From positions 124,001 through 188,000 of the forward strand of contig NZ_JARRSA010000003.1 in assembly GCF_029624655.1 (NCBI RefSeq): a DNA stretch of 64,000 nt, read 5' to 3'. The notes below the pieces were generated by a model. It was not told the origin of the DNA, searched no databases, and saw nothing but the letters and a program-made list of their open reading frames with translations. Position 1 is the stretch's first letter. Each line of letters begins with the position of its first letter. Position numbers and translations under genes: made by a program. Shown one piece after another: positions 47,276-55,073 of this stretch. Origin of the DNA: Roseicyclus salinarum (GTDB taxonomy: Bacteria > Pseudomonadota > Alphaproteobacteria > Rhodobacterales > Rhodobacteraceae).

Positions 47276-47308
47276 TCGGCCCGGGACCGACCGTGGCGGG
47301 ATGGCCCC

Positions 47309-47980
47309 TCAGGGCCGGGTCGCGGCCTCCGCGCCCCAGCCGCCCGCGGCGGAGGGCGCATCCACGTCGCTGAACGCGTAGAAGAGGTAAAGGCCCAGCA
47401 TCCCCCCGACGAAAACCGCAAGGACAGCCGTGCTCAGGAAATCGGCGAAGGCGGACGTGGACCGGGCGGGCCGCTCTCTCTTGCGGCTCGCGGTCGTGGG
47501 CGCGGTCCTGCGCTCGGCCACGCGCGGCGGCGCTGTCGGGGTCGCGGGCCGTGTCGGCGCAGGGGCCGGCATCGCGGCCCGCTCGGTGCGCTCGTGCGCC
47601 CTGAGCATCCGGCGCGCCTCGCTCACGATCGAGGCATAGTCCGCGGGAAGCGTCGGCGACGACTTCACGATATACTGCGCCGCACCGATGCGGAACTGGC
47701 GGGCCTCGTCCTCGTCCTCGCAGAGGTTGAGCATCAGCGACATGACGTAGAGCGTGAATTCCTCGGCTCCGAAACTGTCCTTCGCTTCCGAGAAACGGTC
47801 GAACGCGTCGTCCAGAAGGCTCAGCATCGGGGCGCAGGGGCCGGTGATCAGCGTGTCGCTGACATGCTCCGTCATCGCGCGAAGCGCTTCACCGTAGTAG
47901 ACGATGCGGAAAAGGGCGTCGGGTCCCGAAAACGGACCGAAGGCAAGGCCCTCCGGCTCTGAGATACTTGATCCGTCCAT
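47309..47980 (-). CDS. C-terminally membrane-anchored protein, unknown
   Basis: A 223-residue protein. The N-terminal two-thirds is soluble and helical (ALFRIVYYGEALRAMTEHV, LTLYVMSLMLNLCEDEDEA-like), followed by a Pro/Ala/Arg-rich linker and one membrane segment close to the C-terminus (FLSTAVLAVFVGGMLGLYLF). Such a tail-anchor topology with a cytoplasmic domain is unusual. No family recognised. A perfect 21-base dyad and an AT-rich stretch are about 66 bases upstream, so this gene has its own controlled promoter. Confidence 0.6.
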   Translation of the reverse strand: MDGSSISEPEGLAFGPFSGPDALFRIVYYGEALRAMTEHVSDTLITGPCAPMLSLLDDAFDRFSEAKDSFGAEEFTLYVMSLMLNLCEDEDEARQFRIGAAQYIVKSSPTLPADYASIVSEARRMLRAHERTERAAMPAPAPTRPATPTAPPRVAERRTAPTTASRKRERPARSTSAFADFLSTAVLAVFVGGMLGLYLFYAFSDVDAPSAAGGWGAEAATRP

Positions 47981-48045
47981 TTACACCACCCGCCCGGTCA
48001 AGTTGGCGCCGGGTCTCAGGACGGGTATCCACCGATCCCGTCACG

Positions 48046-48066
48046 TTGTTCTGCCTTCGAACAACA
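48046..48066. promoter_or_regulatory. Perfect 7-7-7 inverted repeat upstream of the unknown anchored protein
   Basis: GTTGTTC, seven bases, GAACAAC. It lies beside an AT-rich stretch (48064-48095) that looks like promoter DNA on the reverse strand. It is an inverted, not direct, GTTC pair, so it does not fit the LexA box. Confidence 0.5.
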
Positions 48067-48142
48067 TACATTAAGCGTTTCTCTTGTGATACGAAAATCT
48101 GCCGGTGCCAACCATCTCTGGTGGGGACAGTTGCCGCGCAGT

Positions 48143-48403
48143 CTAATTGTTGCGGTTGCGCAGCCATTTCACAAAGGGCTTCACGTCCAGCGCCGCGATC
48201 GCGAAGCCGAGCGGGATCATCCACAGGCCGAGGACGGGGAGAAACGCGAACACTCCCCCAAGCATGAGCAACAGGCCCAGCACGAGGCGCGCGCCCGGCG
48301 GCACACGCTGCTTGATGCGCACCAGGGCCCGCTTGTAGCGCCGCGTGGCGTTGCGCCAATCCTCCTCCGAGACGAATTTCGCAAGGAATGCGGGACGCGT
48401 TAT
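48143..48403 (-). CDS. Small membrane protein frame without canonical start codon
   Basis: An 87-codon frame read in the same direction as pepF and opening one base after its stop. Translation gives TRPAFLAKFVSEEDWRNATR, then basic KRALVRIKQRVPPG, a membrane segment LVLGLLLMLGGVFAFLPVLG and WMIPLGFAIAALDVKPF. The composition and layout look fully coding. However, the codon in start position is ATA (48401-48403), and no ATG, GTG or TTG occurs upstream before an in-frame stop. The first internal candidate is a GTG in ALVRIK, which would lose 24 residues. It may be an ATG-to-ATA mutation, a rare ATA start or a sequence error. Confidence 0.6.
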   Translation of the reverse strand: MTRPAFLAKFVSEEDWRNATRRYKRALVRIKQRVPPGARLVLGLLLMLGGVFAFLPVLGLWMIPLGFAIAALDVKPFVKWLRNRNN

Positions 48404-48404
48404 G

Positions 48405-50243
48405 TCAGTGCTCCATCGCTTCGAGCTGGTCGATGAGGCCCTCGATCATCGAAAGCCCCTTGTCCCAGAAGGCGGGATCGGTCGCGTCGAGTCCGAAGGG
48501 CGCCAGAAGCTCCTTGTGGTGCTTCGATCCGCCGGCCTTCAGCATCTCGAAATACTTCTCCTGAAAGCCCGGCGCGCCCTCTTCGTAGACGGCATAGAGC
48601 GCGTTCACGAGGCCGTCACCGAAGGCGTAGGCATAGACGTAGAAGGGCGAGTGGACGAAATGCGGAATGTAGGCCCAGAAGGTCTCGTAGCCCTCCATGA
48701 ATTCGAAGACCGGCCCGAGGCTTTCGCCCTGCACGCTCATCCAGAGCGCGTTGATGTCGTCGGGCGTCAACTCGCCCCCGCGCCGGGCCTCGTGCAGCTT
48801 GCACTCGAAGTCGTAGAACGCGATCTGGCGCACGACCGTGTTGATCATGTCCTCGACCTTGCCGGCCAGCAGAACCTTGCGCTGCGCGTCGTCGGCGGCC
48901 TCCGACAGCATCTTGCGGAAGGTCAGCATCTCGCCGAAGACGCTTGCCGTCTCGGCCAGCGTCAGTGGCGTCGAGGACAGAAGCTCGCCCTGGCCCGCCG
49001 CGAGGCGCTGGTGGACGCCGTGGCCAAGCTCGTGGGCCAGCGTCATCACGTCCCGCGGTTTGCCGAGGTAGTTCAGCATGACGTAGGGGTGAACGTCCGA
49101 GACGGTCGGGTGCGCGAAGGCGCCGGGCGCCTTGCCCTCCTTCACGCCCGCATCGATCCAGCCGTCGGTGAAGAACGGCTCGGCCAGTTCCGCCATCTTC
49201 GGGTCGAAGCCCGCGTAGGCGTCCGACACGATCTTGCGCGCGTCGTCCCAGCCGACGATCCGCGTCTCCTCCATGGGAAGCGGCGCGTTGCGGTCCCAGA
49301 CCTGCAGCTTGTCGAGGCCGAGCCACTTGGCCTTCAGCGCGTAGTAGCGGTGGCTGAGGCGCGGATAGGCCGCGACGACCGCGTTCCTCAGCGCCTCGAC
49401 GACCTCGGGCTCGACGTGGTTCGCAAGGTGGCGCGACATCTGCGGCGAGGGCAGCTTGCGCCAGCGGTCGGTTATTTCCTTCTCCTTGGTCAGCGTGTTG
49501 TGCACGCGTGCGAAGAGGGGCAGGCGGTCCTCGAACGTCTCGGCCAGCGCGCGTGCGCCCGCCTCGCGTTTTGCGCGGTCCTGCTCGGTCAGAAGGTTCA
49601 GCGTCCCCTCGATGCCGAGCGTCTCGCCGTCCACCTCGAAGGACAGGCCCGCGATGGTCTCGTCGAAAAGCTTGTTCCATGCGCTTGCGCCGACGACGGA
49701 GGTGTCGTGCAGGAAGCGCTCCAGCTCGTCCGAAAGCTGGTAGGGCTTCATCGCGCGCATCCGGTCCAGCACGGGCTTGTAGCGCGCGAGGTCGGCGTTG
49801 CCTTCCATGAGCGCGTCGTAGCGGTCGTCGGGGATGCGGTTGAACTCCAGTCCGAAGAAGACGAGCGGCGTGGTGAAGGTCGTGATCCTGTCCTGCATGT
49901 CGGACATGAACTTGGCCCGCTCGGGGTTCGTGGTCTGCTGGTAGTATCGCAGGCCGGCGTAGGACATGACGCGGCCCGCCTTTATGTCGATCGTCTCGTA
50001 GCGCCGGATGCAGGCCAGCAGATCCTCCGCCGACAGCTCGGCCAGCTTGCCTTCGTAGTCCCCGGCGAAGGAGGCGCATTCGGTCTCGAGCCACGCGAGG
50101 TCGCGTTCGAGTTCGGGCGCGTCCGGTGCGGCATAGAGATCGCTCAGGTCCCAATCCGGCAGCTCGCCCAGCGGCGCGCCTCCCGCCTCGGCTGCGGCGT
50201 CCTTGAGGGGCGTGGGGGCGGGGGCGGGAAAGGGCAGGCGCAT
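48405..50243 (-). CDS. pepF: M3 family oligoendopeptidase F
   Basis: A 612-residue cytoplasmic zinc peptidase. The active site HELGHGVHQRLA (H-E-x-x-H) is near residue 395, and the third zinc ligand Glu is in LAETASVFGEML. The whole protein is helical. It cuts short peptides. ATG 50243 has a GAGG site six bases upstream; an ATG seven codons before it is possible. A small membrane-protein frame follows directly. Confidence 0.94.
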   Translation of the reverse strand: MRLPFPAPAPTPLKDAAAEAGGAPLGELPDWDLSDLYAAPDAPELERDLAWLETECASFAGDYEGKLAELSAEDLLACIRRYETIDIKAGRVMSYAGLRYYQQTTNPERAKFMSDMQDRITTFTTPLVFFGLEFNRIPDDRYDALMEGNADLARYKPVLDRMRAMKPYQLSDELERFLHDTSVVGASAWNKLFDETIAGLSFEVDGETLGIEGTLNLLTEQDRAKREAGARALAETFEDRLPLFARVHNTLTKEKEITDRWRKLPSPQMSRHLANHVEPEVVEALRNAVVAAYPRLSHRYYALKAKWLGLDKLQVWDRNAPLPMEETRIVGWDDARKIVSDAYAGFDPKMAELAEPFFTDGWIDAGVKEGKAPGAFAHPTVSDVHPYVMLNYLGKPRDVMTLAHELGHGVHQRLAAGQGELLSSTPLTLAETASVFGEMLTFRKMLSEAADDAQRKVLLAGKVEDMINTVVRQIAFYDFECKLHEARRGGELTPDDINALWMSVQGESLGPVFEFMEGYETFWAYIPHFVHSPFYVYAYAFGDGLVNALYAVYEEGAPGFQEKYFEMLKAGGSKHHKELLAPFGLDATDPAFWDKGLSMIEGLIDQLEAMEH

Positions 50244-50423
50244 GGAAACCTCGCTGGGAAACATCGTTCGCCCAGATATGCGCCTGCCCGGCGCGGGTCT
50301 CAACCCTTGCGGGGATCATGACGTCGTGTTCCACGCCGACCGTCTCCGCGCGGCGCGGGGCCGGCGGGTGCGGCTGGACACGGCGGCGTAGGCCGCCATA
50401 CAGTCGCGCATGGCGCTTCGCCC

Positions 50424-50446
50424 TGTCCGACCGAGGCGTCCGGACA
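50424..50446. promoter_or_regulatory. Inverted repeat upstream of tetR gene
   Basis: TGTCCG, 11 bases, CGGACA, ending 19 bases before the ATG. It could be an operator for autoregulation by the TetR-family protein. Confidence 0.35.
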
Positions 50447-50465
50447 CATCTGCATGGAGGCCGCG

Positions 50466-50999
50466 ATGACCCGTCTCGAAAAGGCCGACTGGCTCGACTT
50501 CGCGCTGGGGCAACTCGCCGAGAAGGGGCACGGCGCGCTGAAGGCGCAGACGCTGGCGGCGGATCTTGGCGTGACGCGGGGCAGTTTCTACTGGCATTTC
50601 GAGGATCTCGACGCATTCAGGCGCGACCTGATCGCGCACTGGACCGACCGCACCACGGCCGAGCTTCTGCGCGCCGCCGTGCGCGAGGGCGACGCGGCCT
50701 CGCAGCTCGACGGCCTGATGCGGCGGGCGTTCCGGTCCGGCGCCGGGCTGGAGCGCGCGGTGCGCGCATGGGCCACGACGGACGCGCACGTGGCCGAGTG
50801 CGTGGCTGCCGTCGACTGGCGCCGCCTCCGCTTCGCCGAGCAGGTGCTCGCGGCGTTGGGTGTCGCCGAGGCCGAGGTCGGCGCGCGGGCGCGGATGCTC
50901 TACTGGTCCGCCGTCGGCCGCCTGATGATGGCGCGTCCCGAGGAACGCGACCTTGGCGACGCGGAGCTTGCGGCACTGGCGCGTCTGATCGCGACGTGA
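50466..50999 (+). CDS. TetR/AcrR family transcriptional regulator
   Basis: A 177-residue repressor-type protein. The helix-turn-helix is in LGVTRGSFYWHFEDLDAFRR near residues 38-57; the C-terminal ligand domain is helical and variable (RMLYWSAVGRLMMARPEER). The ligand is unknown. GGAGG sits five bases before ATG 50466. It is divergent from pepF with a 222-base gap, and no transporter is adjacent. Confidence 0.88.
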   Translation: MTRLEKADWLDFALGQLAEKGHGALKAQTLAADLGVTRGSFYWHFEDLDAFRRDLIAHWTDRTTAELLRAAVREGDAASQLDGLMRRAFRSGAGLERAVRAWATTDAHVAECVAAVDWRRLRFAEQVLAALGVAEAEVGARARMLYWSAVGRLMMARPEERDLGDAELAALARLIAT

Positions 51000-51020
51000 G
51001 GGGCCGCGCGCGTCCGGCCG

Positions 51021-51380
51021 CTAGAGCTCGACCTCGCCACCCTCGCCGACATCCTGCCCGGTGTCCGGCAGGGGCGGTGCGTCGGGCTTGCGCCGGATGA
51101 TGATGTCGCCGTTGGGCAGCCGTTCGGGCATCTCGTAGGCCGTCATGTCGTCGATCAGCGTTCCGAGCGACTCCAGGAACGGCAGCATCTCCTCCTCGAA
51201 AAAGGGCCGCGCCTCCTCGAGCATGGGGCGCATGTCGTCCATCAACCCCTCGAGGATCATGCGAGAGCCCTCGCGCAAAAGGTCGAAGCCGCGTTCCGTT
51301 TCGGTTTCGGGGGCCTCCTGCGCCGTGGCGGGGACGGCAAGCGCGAGGCAGATCAGGGCGGTCGGCACGATGCGTCTCAT
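51021..51380 (-). CDS. Small periplasmic acidic protein, unknown
   Basis: A 119-residue protein with a signal peptide (MRRIVPTALICLALAVPATA, AQ cleavage) and a mature part rich in Glu, Asp and Met, with one long amphipathic helix (GFDLLREGSRMILEGLMDDM) and the segment LPNGDIIIRRKPDAPP. Similar proteins are present across Rhodobacterales, some misnamed AAA+ ATPases; no ATPase motif is visible. The function is not known. Confidence 0.65.
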   Translation of the reverse strand: MRRIVPTALICLALAVPATAQEAPETETERGFDLLREGSRMILEGLMDDMRPMLEEARPFFEEEMLPFLESLGTLIDDMTAYEMPERLPNGDIIIRRKPDAPPLPDTGQDVGEGGEVEL

Positions 51381-51423
51381 GTGGACGAACATAGTGCAGG
51401 GGGCCGCGTCCGTTAAGGGGGGC

Positions 51424-52470
51424 TCAGTCCTCCGCGGCCAGGTCGAGCGTCACGGGGAAGTGGTCGGACGCCATGAGGAGCGCCCTGTGCAGCGCCGCGT
51501 CCTCGAGGCAGTCGCGGTCGTCGAACGGATGCCAGATCCGCCACCGCCGCGCGCAGGGCCTCAGGTTCGGCGAAACCATGACGTAGTCGAGCAGCGCCGA
51601 GAGCCAGCGGTTCTCGGAGGCGATGAAGAACCGCGCCGTCGTGGGCTGGGCGGCGACCCGGCTCTGAAGCGCGCGCCCGGCATGAGGGTCGAACAGCCGC
51701 GCCTCGGGCAGCGCGTCGGTGCCCGCCACGATCTCGACGCCGGAACGGCCGAAGAGGTGCTCGTATTCGTCGAGGCCGGGGCCGTCGTTGAGGTCTCCGG
51801 CCAGGATCAGCCGGTCGCCAGCCGACAGATGCTCCTCGATGCGCCGCCTCAGCCAGATGCATTGCGCCAGTTGCTTGCGGCGGTTGGCGATGGCGATGGT
51901 CATGGCCTCGGCCGCGTTCTCCGCGCCATGCGGCACCTTCGATTTCACATGGCAGCCGATGAAGCGGATGTCGCCCAGTGGCGTGCTCAGCGCGACCTCC
52001 AGCGGTGGCTTGGAGAAGGTGACGACGTCCTCGGTCGCGTCGATGTCGAGGTCGATGCGGAACGACGTGTCGAAGCGGGGCGCGGCCACTCCGCTGGGGC
52101 TTCGGCCATGCTTTCCGGCGACGGGCCCCAGCGGGTCGTGCCGCGCCGCGATCACGTCGGGATCGTAGAGCAGCGTCAGTTCCTGCTGCGTCTCGTTCGG
52201 AAAGCCGGCGAGGGGCGCGCGGGCACGGATGCCGGCGGCCGCCGCGAAGTTCGCAATCGCCGCGATGCCGTCATGACGGGGGGAGATGTCGGGCGCCTCG
52301 ACCACGAGGATCGCGTCGGCGTCGATGGCCCTGAAGACCGTCGTCAGCGCGTCGATCTGTTCGGCGCGCGTCACGCCTTCGCGCGCCGAGGGCGCGCCGT
52401 CCCGCAGGAGGTTGCCCGGCGGGTCGAACACGGCGTGGAACCACTCGACGTTGTAGGTGGCCACGCGCAT
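51424..52470 (-). CDS. Endonuclease/exonuclease/phosphatase family protein
   Basis: A 348-residue protein of the EEP fold: VATYNVEWFHAVFD with the metal-binding Asn, IRFIGCHVKSK, the LILAGDLNDGPG motif and the final SDHFPVTLDL with the catalytic His. Substrates in this family include DNA, inositol phosphates and sphingomyelin; none can be preferred here. No signal peptide. It is seven bases behind the TerB-DnaJ gene, so probably cotranscribed with it. Confidence 0.85.
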   Translation of the reverse strand: MRVATYNVEWFHAVFDPPGNLLRDGAPSAREGVTRAEQIDALTTVFRAIDADAILVVEAPDISPRHDGIAAIANFAAAAGIRARAPLAGFPNETQQELTLLYDPDVIAARHDPLGPVAGKHGRSPSGVAAPRFDTSFRIDLDIDATEDVVTFSKPPLEVALSTPLGDIRFIGCHVKSKVPHGAENAAEAMTIAIANRRKQLAQCIWLRRRIEEHLSAGDRLILAGDLNDGPGLDEYEHLFGRSGVEIVAGTDALPEARLFDPHAGRALQSRVAAQPTTARFFIASENRWLSALLDYVMVSPNLRPCARRWRIWHPFDDRDCLEDAALHRALLMASDHFPVTLDLAAED

Positions 52471-52476
52471 CGCCGA

Positions 52477-53184
52477 TCACGCCGCCCCGCGCTCGGCCCT
52501 TATGGCGTCCCAGGCCGCATTGATCGCCGCCAGCCGCTTCTCGGCCAGTTTCGTCGCCTCCTCCGGCACGCCGCGCGCCATCATGCGGTCGGGATGGGTC
52601 GCGCGCACCTCGGCGCGCCAGGCGGCGCGGACGGCCTCCAGTTCTGCGCCGGGGTCCACGCCGAGAACCTCGTAGGCGTCGCTTTCCCCCGGAACGTGGC
52701 GCGCGCGCATCCGCCGGAAATGCGCCTCGTCCATGCCGAAGATCAGGGCCACCCGCGCAAGGAAGGCCTCTTCCTCGGGGTGGTAGGTGCCGTCTGCGGC
52801 CGCGATGTGGAACAGACCCTCCATCAGGTCGCACAGCACGCTGTCCTGCCCGCAGGGCGCGTCGTCGCTACGGAACATCCGGGCGATGCGCGCGGCGTAA
52901 TCCTCGAACCCCGCGATGTCCTCGCGGGCGAGGTTGAACACCCGCGCCGCCGCGCGTTCCTCGGACGGCGGGATGCGGAACACCTCGCGGAAGGCCGTGA
53001 CCTCGTCGCGGGTGACGCGGCCGTCCGCCTTGGCCATCTTCGCGCCGAGCGCGATAACCGCGATCGTGAAGGCCACGCTGCGCTCGGGCGGCGTGCGCAA
53101 CCGCTCGAAAACGGCCGAAAGCCGTTCGCCTTTGCGAATGGCGGCCAGCGCCTCGGATATGCGGGTCCAGACCGACATGGACAT
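52477..53184 (-). CDS. TerB-DnaJ domain protein (DjlA-like)
   Basis: A 235-residue protein with an N-terminal TerB-type helical domain (FTIAVIALGAKMAKADGRVT) and a C-terminal J domain (DAYEVLGVDPGAELEAVRAA, with the HPD motif in THPDRMMARG). The membrane anchor of enterobacterial DjlA is missing. The J domain should stimulate DnaK. It is the first gene of a two-gene unit with the EEP-family protein. Confidence 0.85.
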   Translation of the reverse strand: MSMSVWTRISEALAAIRKGERLSAVFERLRTPPERSVAFTIAVIALGAKMAKADGRVTRDEVTAFREVFRIPPSEERAAARVFNLAREDIAGFEDYAARIARMFRSDDAPCGQDSVLCDLMEGLFHIAAADGTYHPEEEAFLARVALIFGMDEAHFRRMRARHVPGESDAYEVLGVDPGAELEAVRAAWRAEVRATHPDRMMARGVPEEATKLAEKRLAAINAAWDAIRAERGAA

Positions 53185-53238
53185 CTTCTAGCGCAAAGGT
53201 TGCCGGAACGTCAGGGCCAAGCCGACGCAGGGCCCGGG

Positions 53239-53712
53239 TCAGAGCATCTTCTGCATCAGCACGAGGTCGTGCCAGCGCCCGAACTTCCAGCCCACCTCGC
53301 GCAGGCGCGCCGCCTCGTGGTAGCCGAGGGCCGCATGAAAGCCGATGCCGGCCACGTTTTCGCCCGAGACGCCCGCGAACAGCGAGTGGATGCCGCGCGC
53401 CCTGAGGTCGGCCTCGGCCGCGGCCATCAACGCCCTGCCGAAGCCGCGCCCGCGTGCCGCCTCGGCGACGTGGACGGAGTGTTCGAACGTGTGCGCATAG
53501 CCTGGCCCGCCGCGGAACTGGAATGCCGTCACGAACCCCGCGACGTCGCCCGCGTCGTCGGCCACGTTGAAGGACGCGCCCTCGGCGATCTGCCGCGCGA
53601 GGTCGGCCTCGTCCTTCTCGAGGGTCGTGAAGGTCGCCACCGTCTCGCGGATGACCCGGTTCCAGATCGCCGCGATGGCGGGCGCATCTCCTGGCCGCGC
53701 CGGCCGGATCAC
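53239..53712 (-). CDS. GNAT N-acetyltransferase, phosphinothricin acetyltransferase-like
   Basis: A 157-residue acetyltransferase: VIRPARPGDAPAIAAIWNRV opens the fold, HSVHVAEAARGRGFGRALM binds acetyl-CoA, and FHAALGYHEAARLREVGWKF is the typical Pat/MnaT end. Substrates are often methionine derivatives or similar. The start is a GTG overlapping the stop of the upstream VOC gene (GTGA), so the two are coupled. Confidence 0.88.
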   Translation of the reverse strand: MIRPARPGDAPAIAAIWNRVIRETVATFTTLEKDEADLARQIAEGASFNVADDAGDVAGFVTAFQFRGGPGYAHTFEHSVHVAEAARGRGFGRALMAAAEADLRARGIHSLFAGVSGENVAGIGFHAALGYHEAARLREVGWKFGRWHDLVLMQKML

Positions 53713-54323
53713 AGCACGACCTCGCCCCGCGGCGTCGAGATCACGGCCTCCATGCGGGGGACCTCCGCCGCGAGCACCTCGATCCGGGGATCGTCTATCA
53801 TGGCGGCGAGAGTGGCGCGCAGGGCCTCGGCCTCGGGCGAGAACAGGCGCAGACCGGTCAGCCGCGCGCCCCGGTCGGGAAGCCGCGGCGCGGGATGCGC
53901 CTCGCCGCGCCATTCGATCATCGCGGGAAACAGGCCGCCGAAGGGCAGCCTGCCGTCGCGCGGCACCGCCATTCGCCAGCTCAGGTCGCCGCGCTGCAGG
54001 TCCCAAGGCACGCCCGCGCCCTCGGGCGCGGCGTCCAGCGCGGCCGCCAGGTCGGGCGTCCGGCAGATCCATGTAGTGGCGCGCGTGGCGCCTGCGAAAC
54101 GGTCGAGGTCGAACCACCGCGGCTGCGCGGGGCCGGGCGCGCCCGGTTCGATCGCGATCAGCTCGAAATACTCGGCCGGCCCGAGCGACAGCAGACGGTT
54201 CCAAGTCCCCATTGCCGCATGCTGCCCGCCGGGCGCGAGCGGCAGCCCCAGCGCCGCCTCGATCTCGGCGGTGCCGGTTTCGAGCGCCTCGGTCGAGACC
54301 GCGATATGGTCGAGGACAAGCAT
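53709..54323 (-). CDS. VOC family protein (glyoxalase-like domain)
   Basis: A 204-residue protein starting MLVLDHIAVSTEALETG, with GGQHAAMGTWNRLLSLG and YFELIAIEP, which resemble the Glyoxalase_3-like group. His in DHIAV and HAAMGT and Glu in FELIAIE are likely metal ligands. The substrate is unknown. GGAG precedes ATG 54323. It forms a coupled pair with the acetyltransferase. Confidence 0.85.
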   Translation of the reverse strand: MLVLDHIAVSTEALETGTAEIEAALGLPLAPGGQHAAMGTWNRLLSLGPAEYFELIAIEPGAPGPAQPRWFDLDRFAGATRATTWICRTPDLAAALDAAPEGAGVPWDLQRGDLSWRMAVPRDGRLPFGGLFPAMIEWRGEAHPAPRLPDRGARLTGLRLFSPEAEALRATLAAMIDDPRIEVLAAEVPRMEAVISTPRGEVVL

Positions 54324-54440
54324 TTTCGTCTCCGTCGTTCCTGCCGTTTCCCCGATACCGCGCGACGGCGTGGTGGAAAAGGCGGCACTTGCGTCGCGCC
54401 GCAGGTTGCGCCCGGACGCCTGCCGGGATTTCATCGGGTC

Positions 54441-55028
54441 ATGACGAACCTGTCCGATCTCAAGGCCGATCTGCGCAAGGCGGCCTTCGCGGCCCGCAAG
54501 GAGGCCTTCGCCGAAGCCGCACGCGCGGTGCCCGCCGCAACGCGCGCGCTTCTGTCCGAAATCGGGGCGCCCGAGGGTCGCGTCGTGTCGGGCTACATGC
54601 CGATCCGCACCGAACTCGACCCGGTGCCGGCGATGGCCGCGCTTCACGCGATGGGCGCGCGCATCTGCGTCCCGGTGATCGTGGACCGGGGCCTGCCGCT
54701 CGACTTCCGCGAGTGGCGGCCGGGCGTCGAGATGGCCGAAGGGCCCTTCGGCGCGATGATCCCGCAAACCGGCAAGTGGCTGACGCCCGACACGTTGATC
54801 GTGCCGCTGGTGGCCTTCGACCGGCGGCTGAACCGGCTGGGCTATGGCGGGGGATTCTACGACCGGACGCTGGCGCGGCTGCGGGGCGCCGCCCCGCGCG
54901 CGGGCGCTTCGCCGGTGCGGGCCATCGGCTTCGCCTTCGCTGCGCAGGAGGTGCACGAACTTCCCGCCGACGCCACCGACCAGCCGCTTGACGCGCTCGT
55001 GACCGAGATGGGTGTCCTGCATCCCTGA
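54441..55028 (+). CDS. 5-formyltetrahydrofolate cyclo-ligase
   Basis: A 195-residue enzyme: DLRKAAFAARKEAF binds the nucleotide, and LNRLGYGGGFYDRTLARL is the conserved substrate loop. It makes 5,10-methenyl-THF from 5-formyl-THF using ATP. The 117-base gap upstream was checked for 6S RNA, which is near this gene in many proteobacteria, but is too short. The YmdB-family gene follows 45 bases later. Confidence 0.93.
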   Translation: MTNLSDLKADLRKAAFAARKEAFAEAARAVPAATRALLSEIGAPEGRVVSGYMPIRTELDPVPAMAALHAMGARICVPVIVDRGLPLDFREWRPGVEMAEGPFGAMIPQTGKWLTPDTLIVPLVAFDRRLNRLGYGGGFYDRTLARLRGAAPRAGASPVRAIGFAFAAQEVHELPADATDQPLDALVTEMGVLHP

Positions 55029-55073
55029 CTTCGCCGCTGGACGCGCCCCGTCCAAGCGCCTAATCGGTTAGCC

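Noticed and set aside
48046-48066. A second LexA box
   Set aside because: The two GTTC units are inverted (GTTC-N7-GAAC), whereas alphaproteobacterial LexA uses a direct repeat.
50278-50391. A 37-codon + strand frame between pepF and tetR
   Set aside because: It is short and Arg-rich with no ribosome site.
54324-54440. 6S RNA upstream of the folate cyclo-ligase gene
   Set aside because: 6S RNA is often placed here in proteobacteria, but the gap is only 117 bases and no long rod with a central bubble can be drawn.
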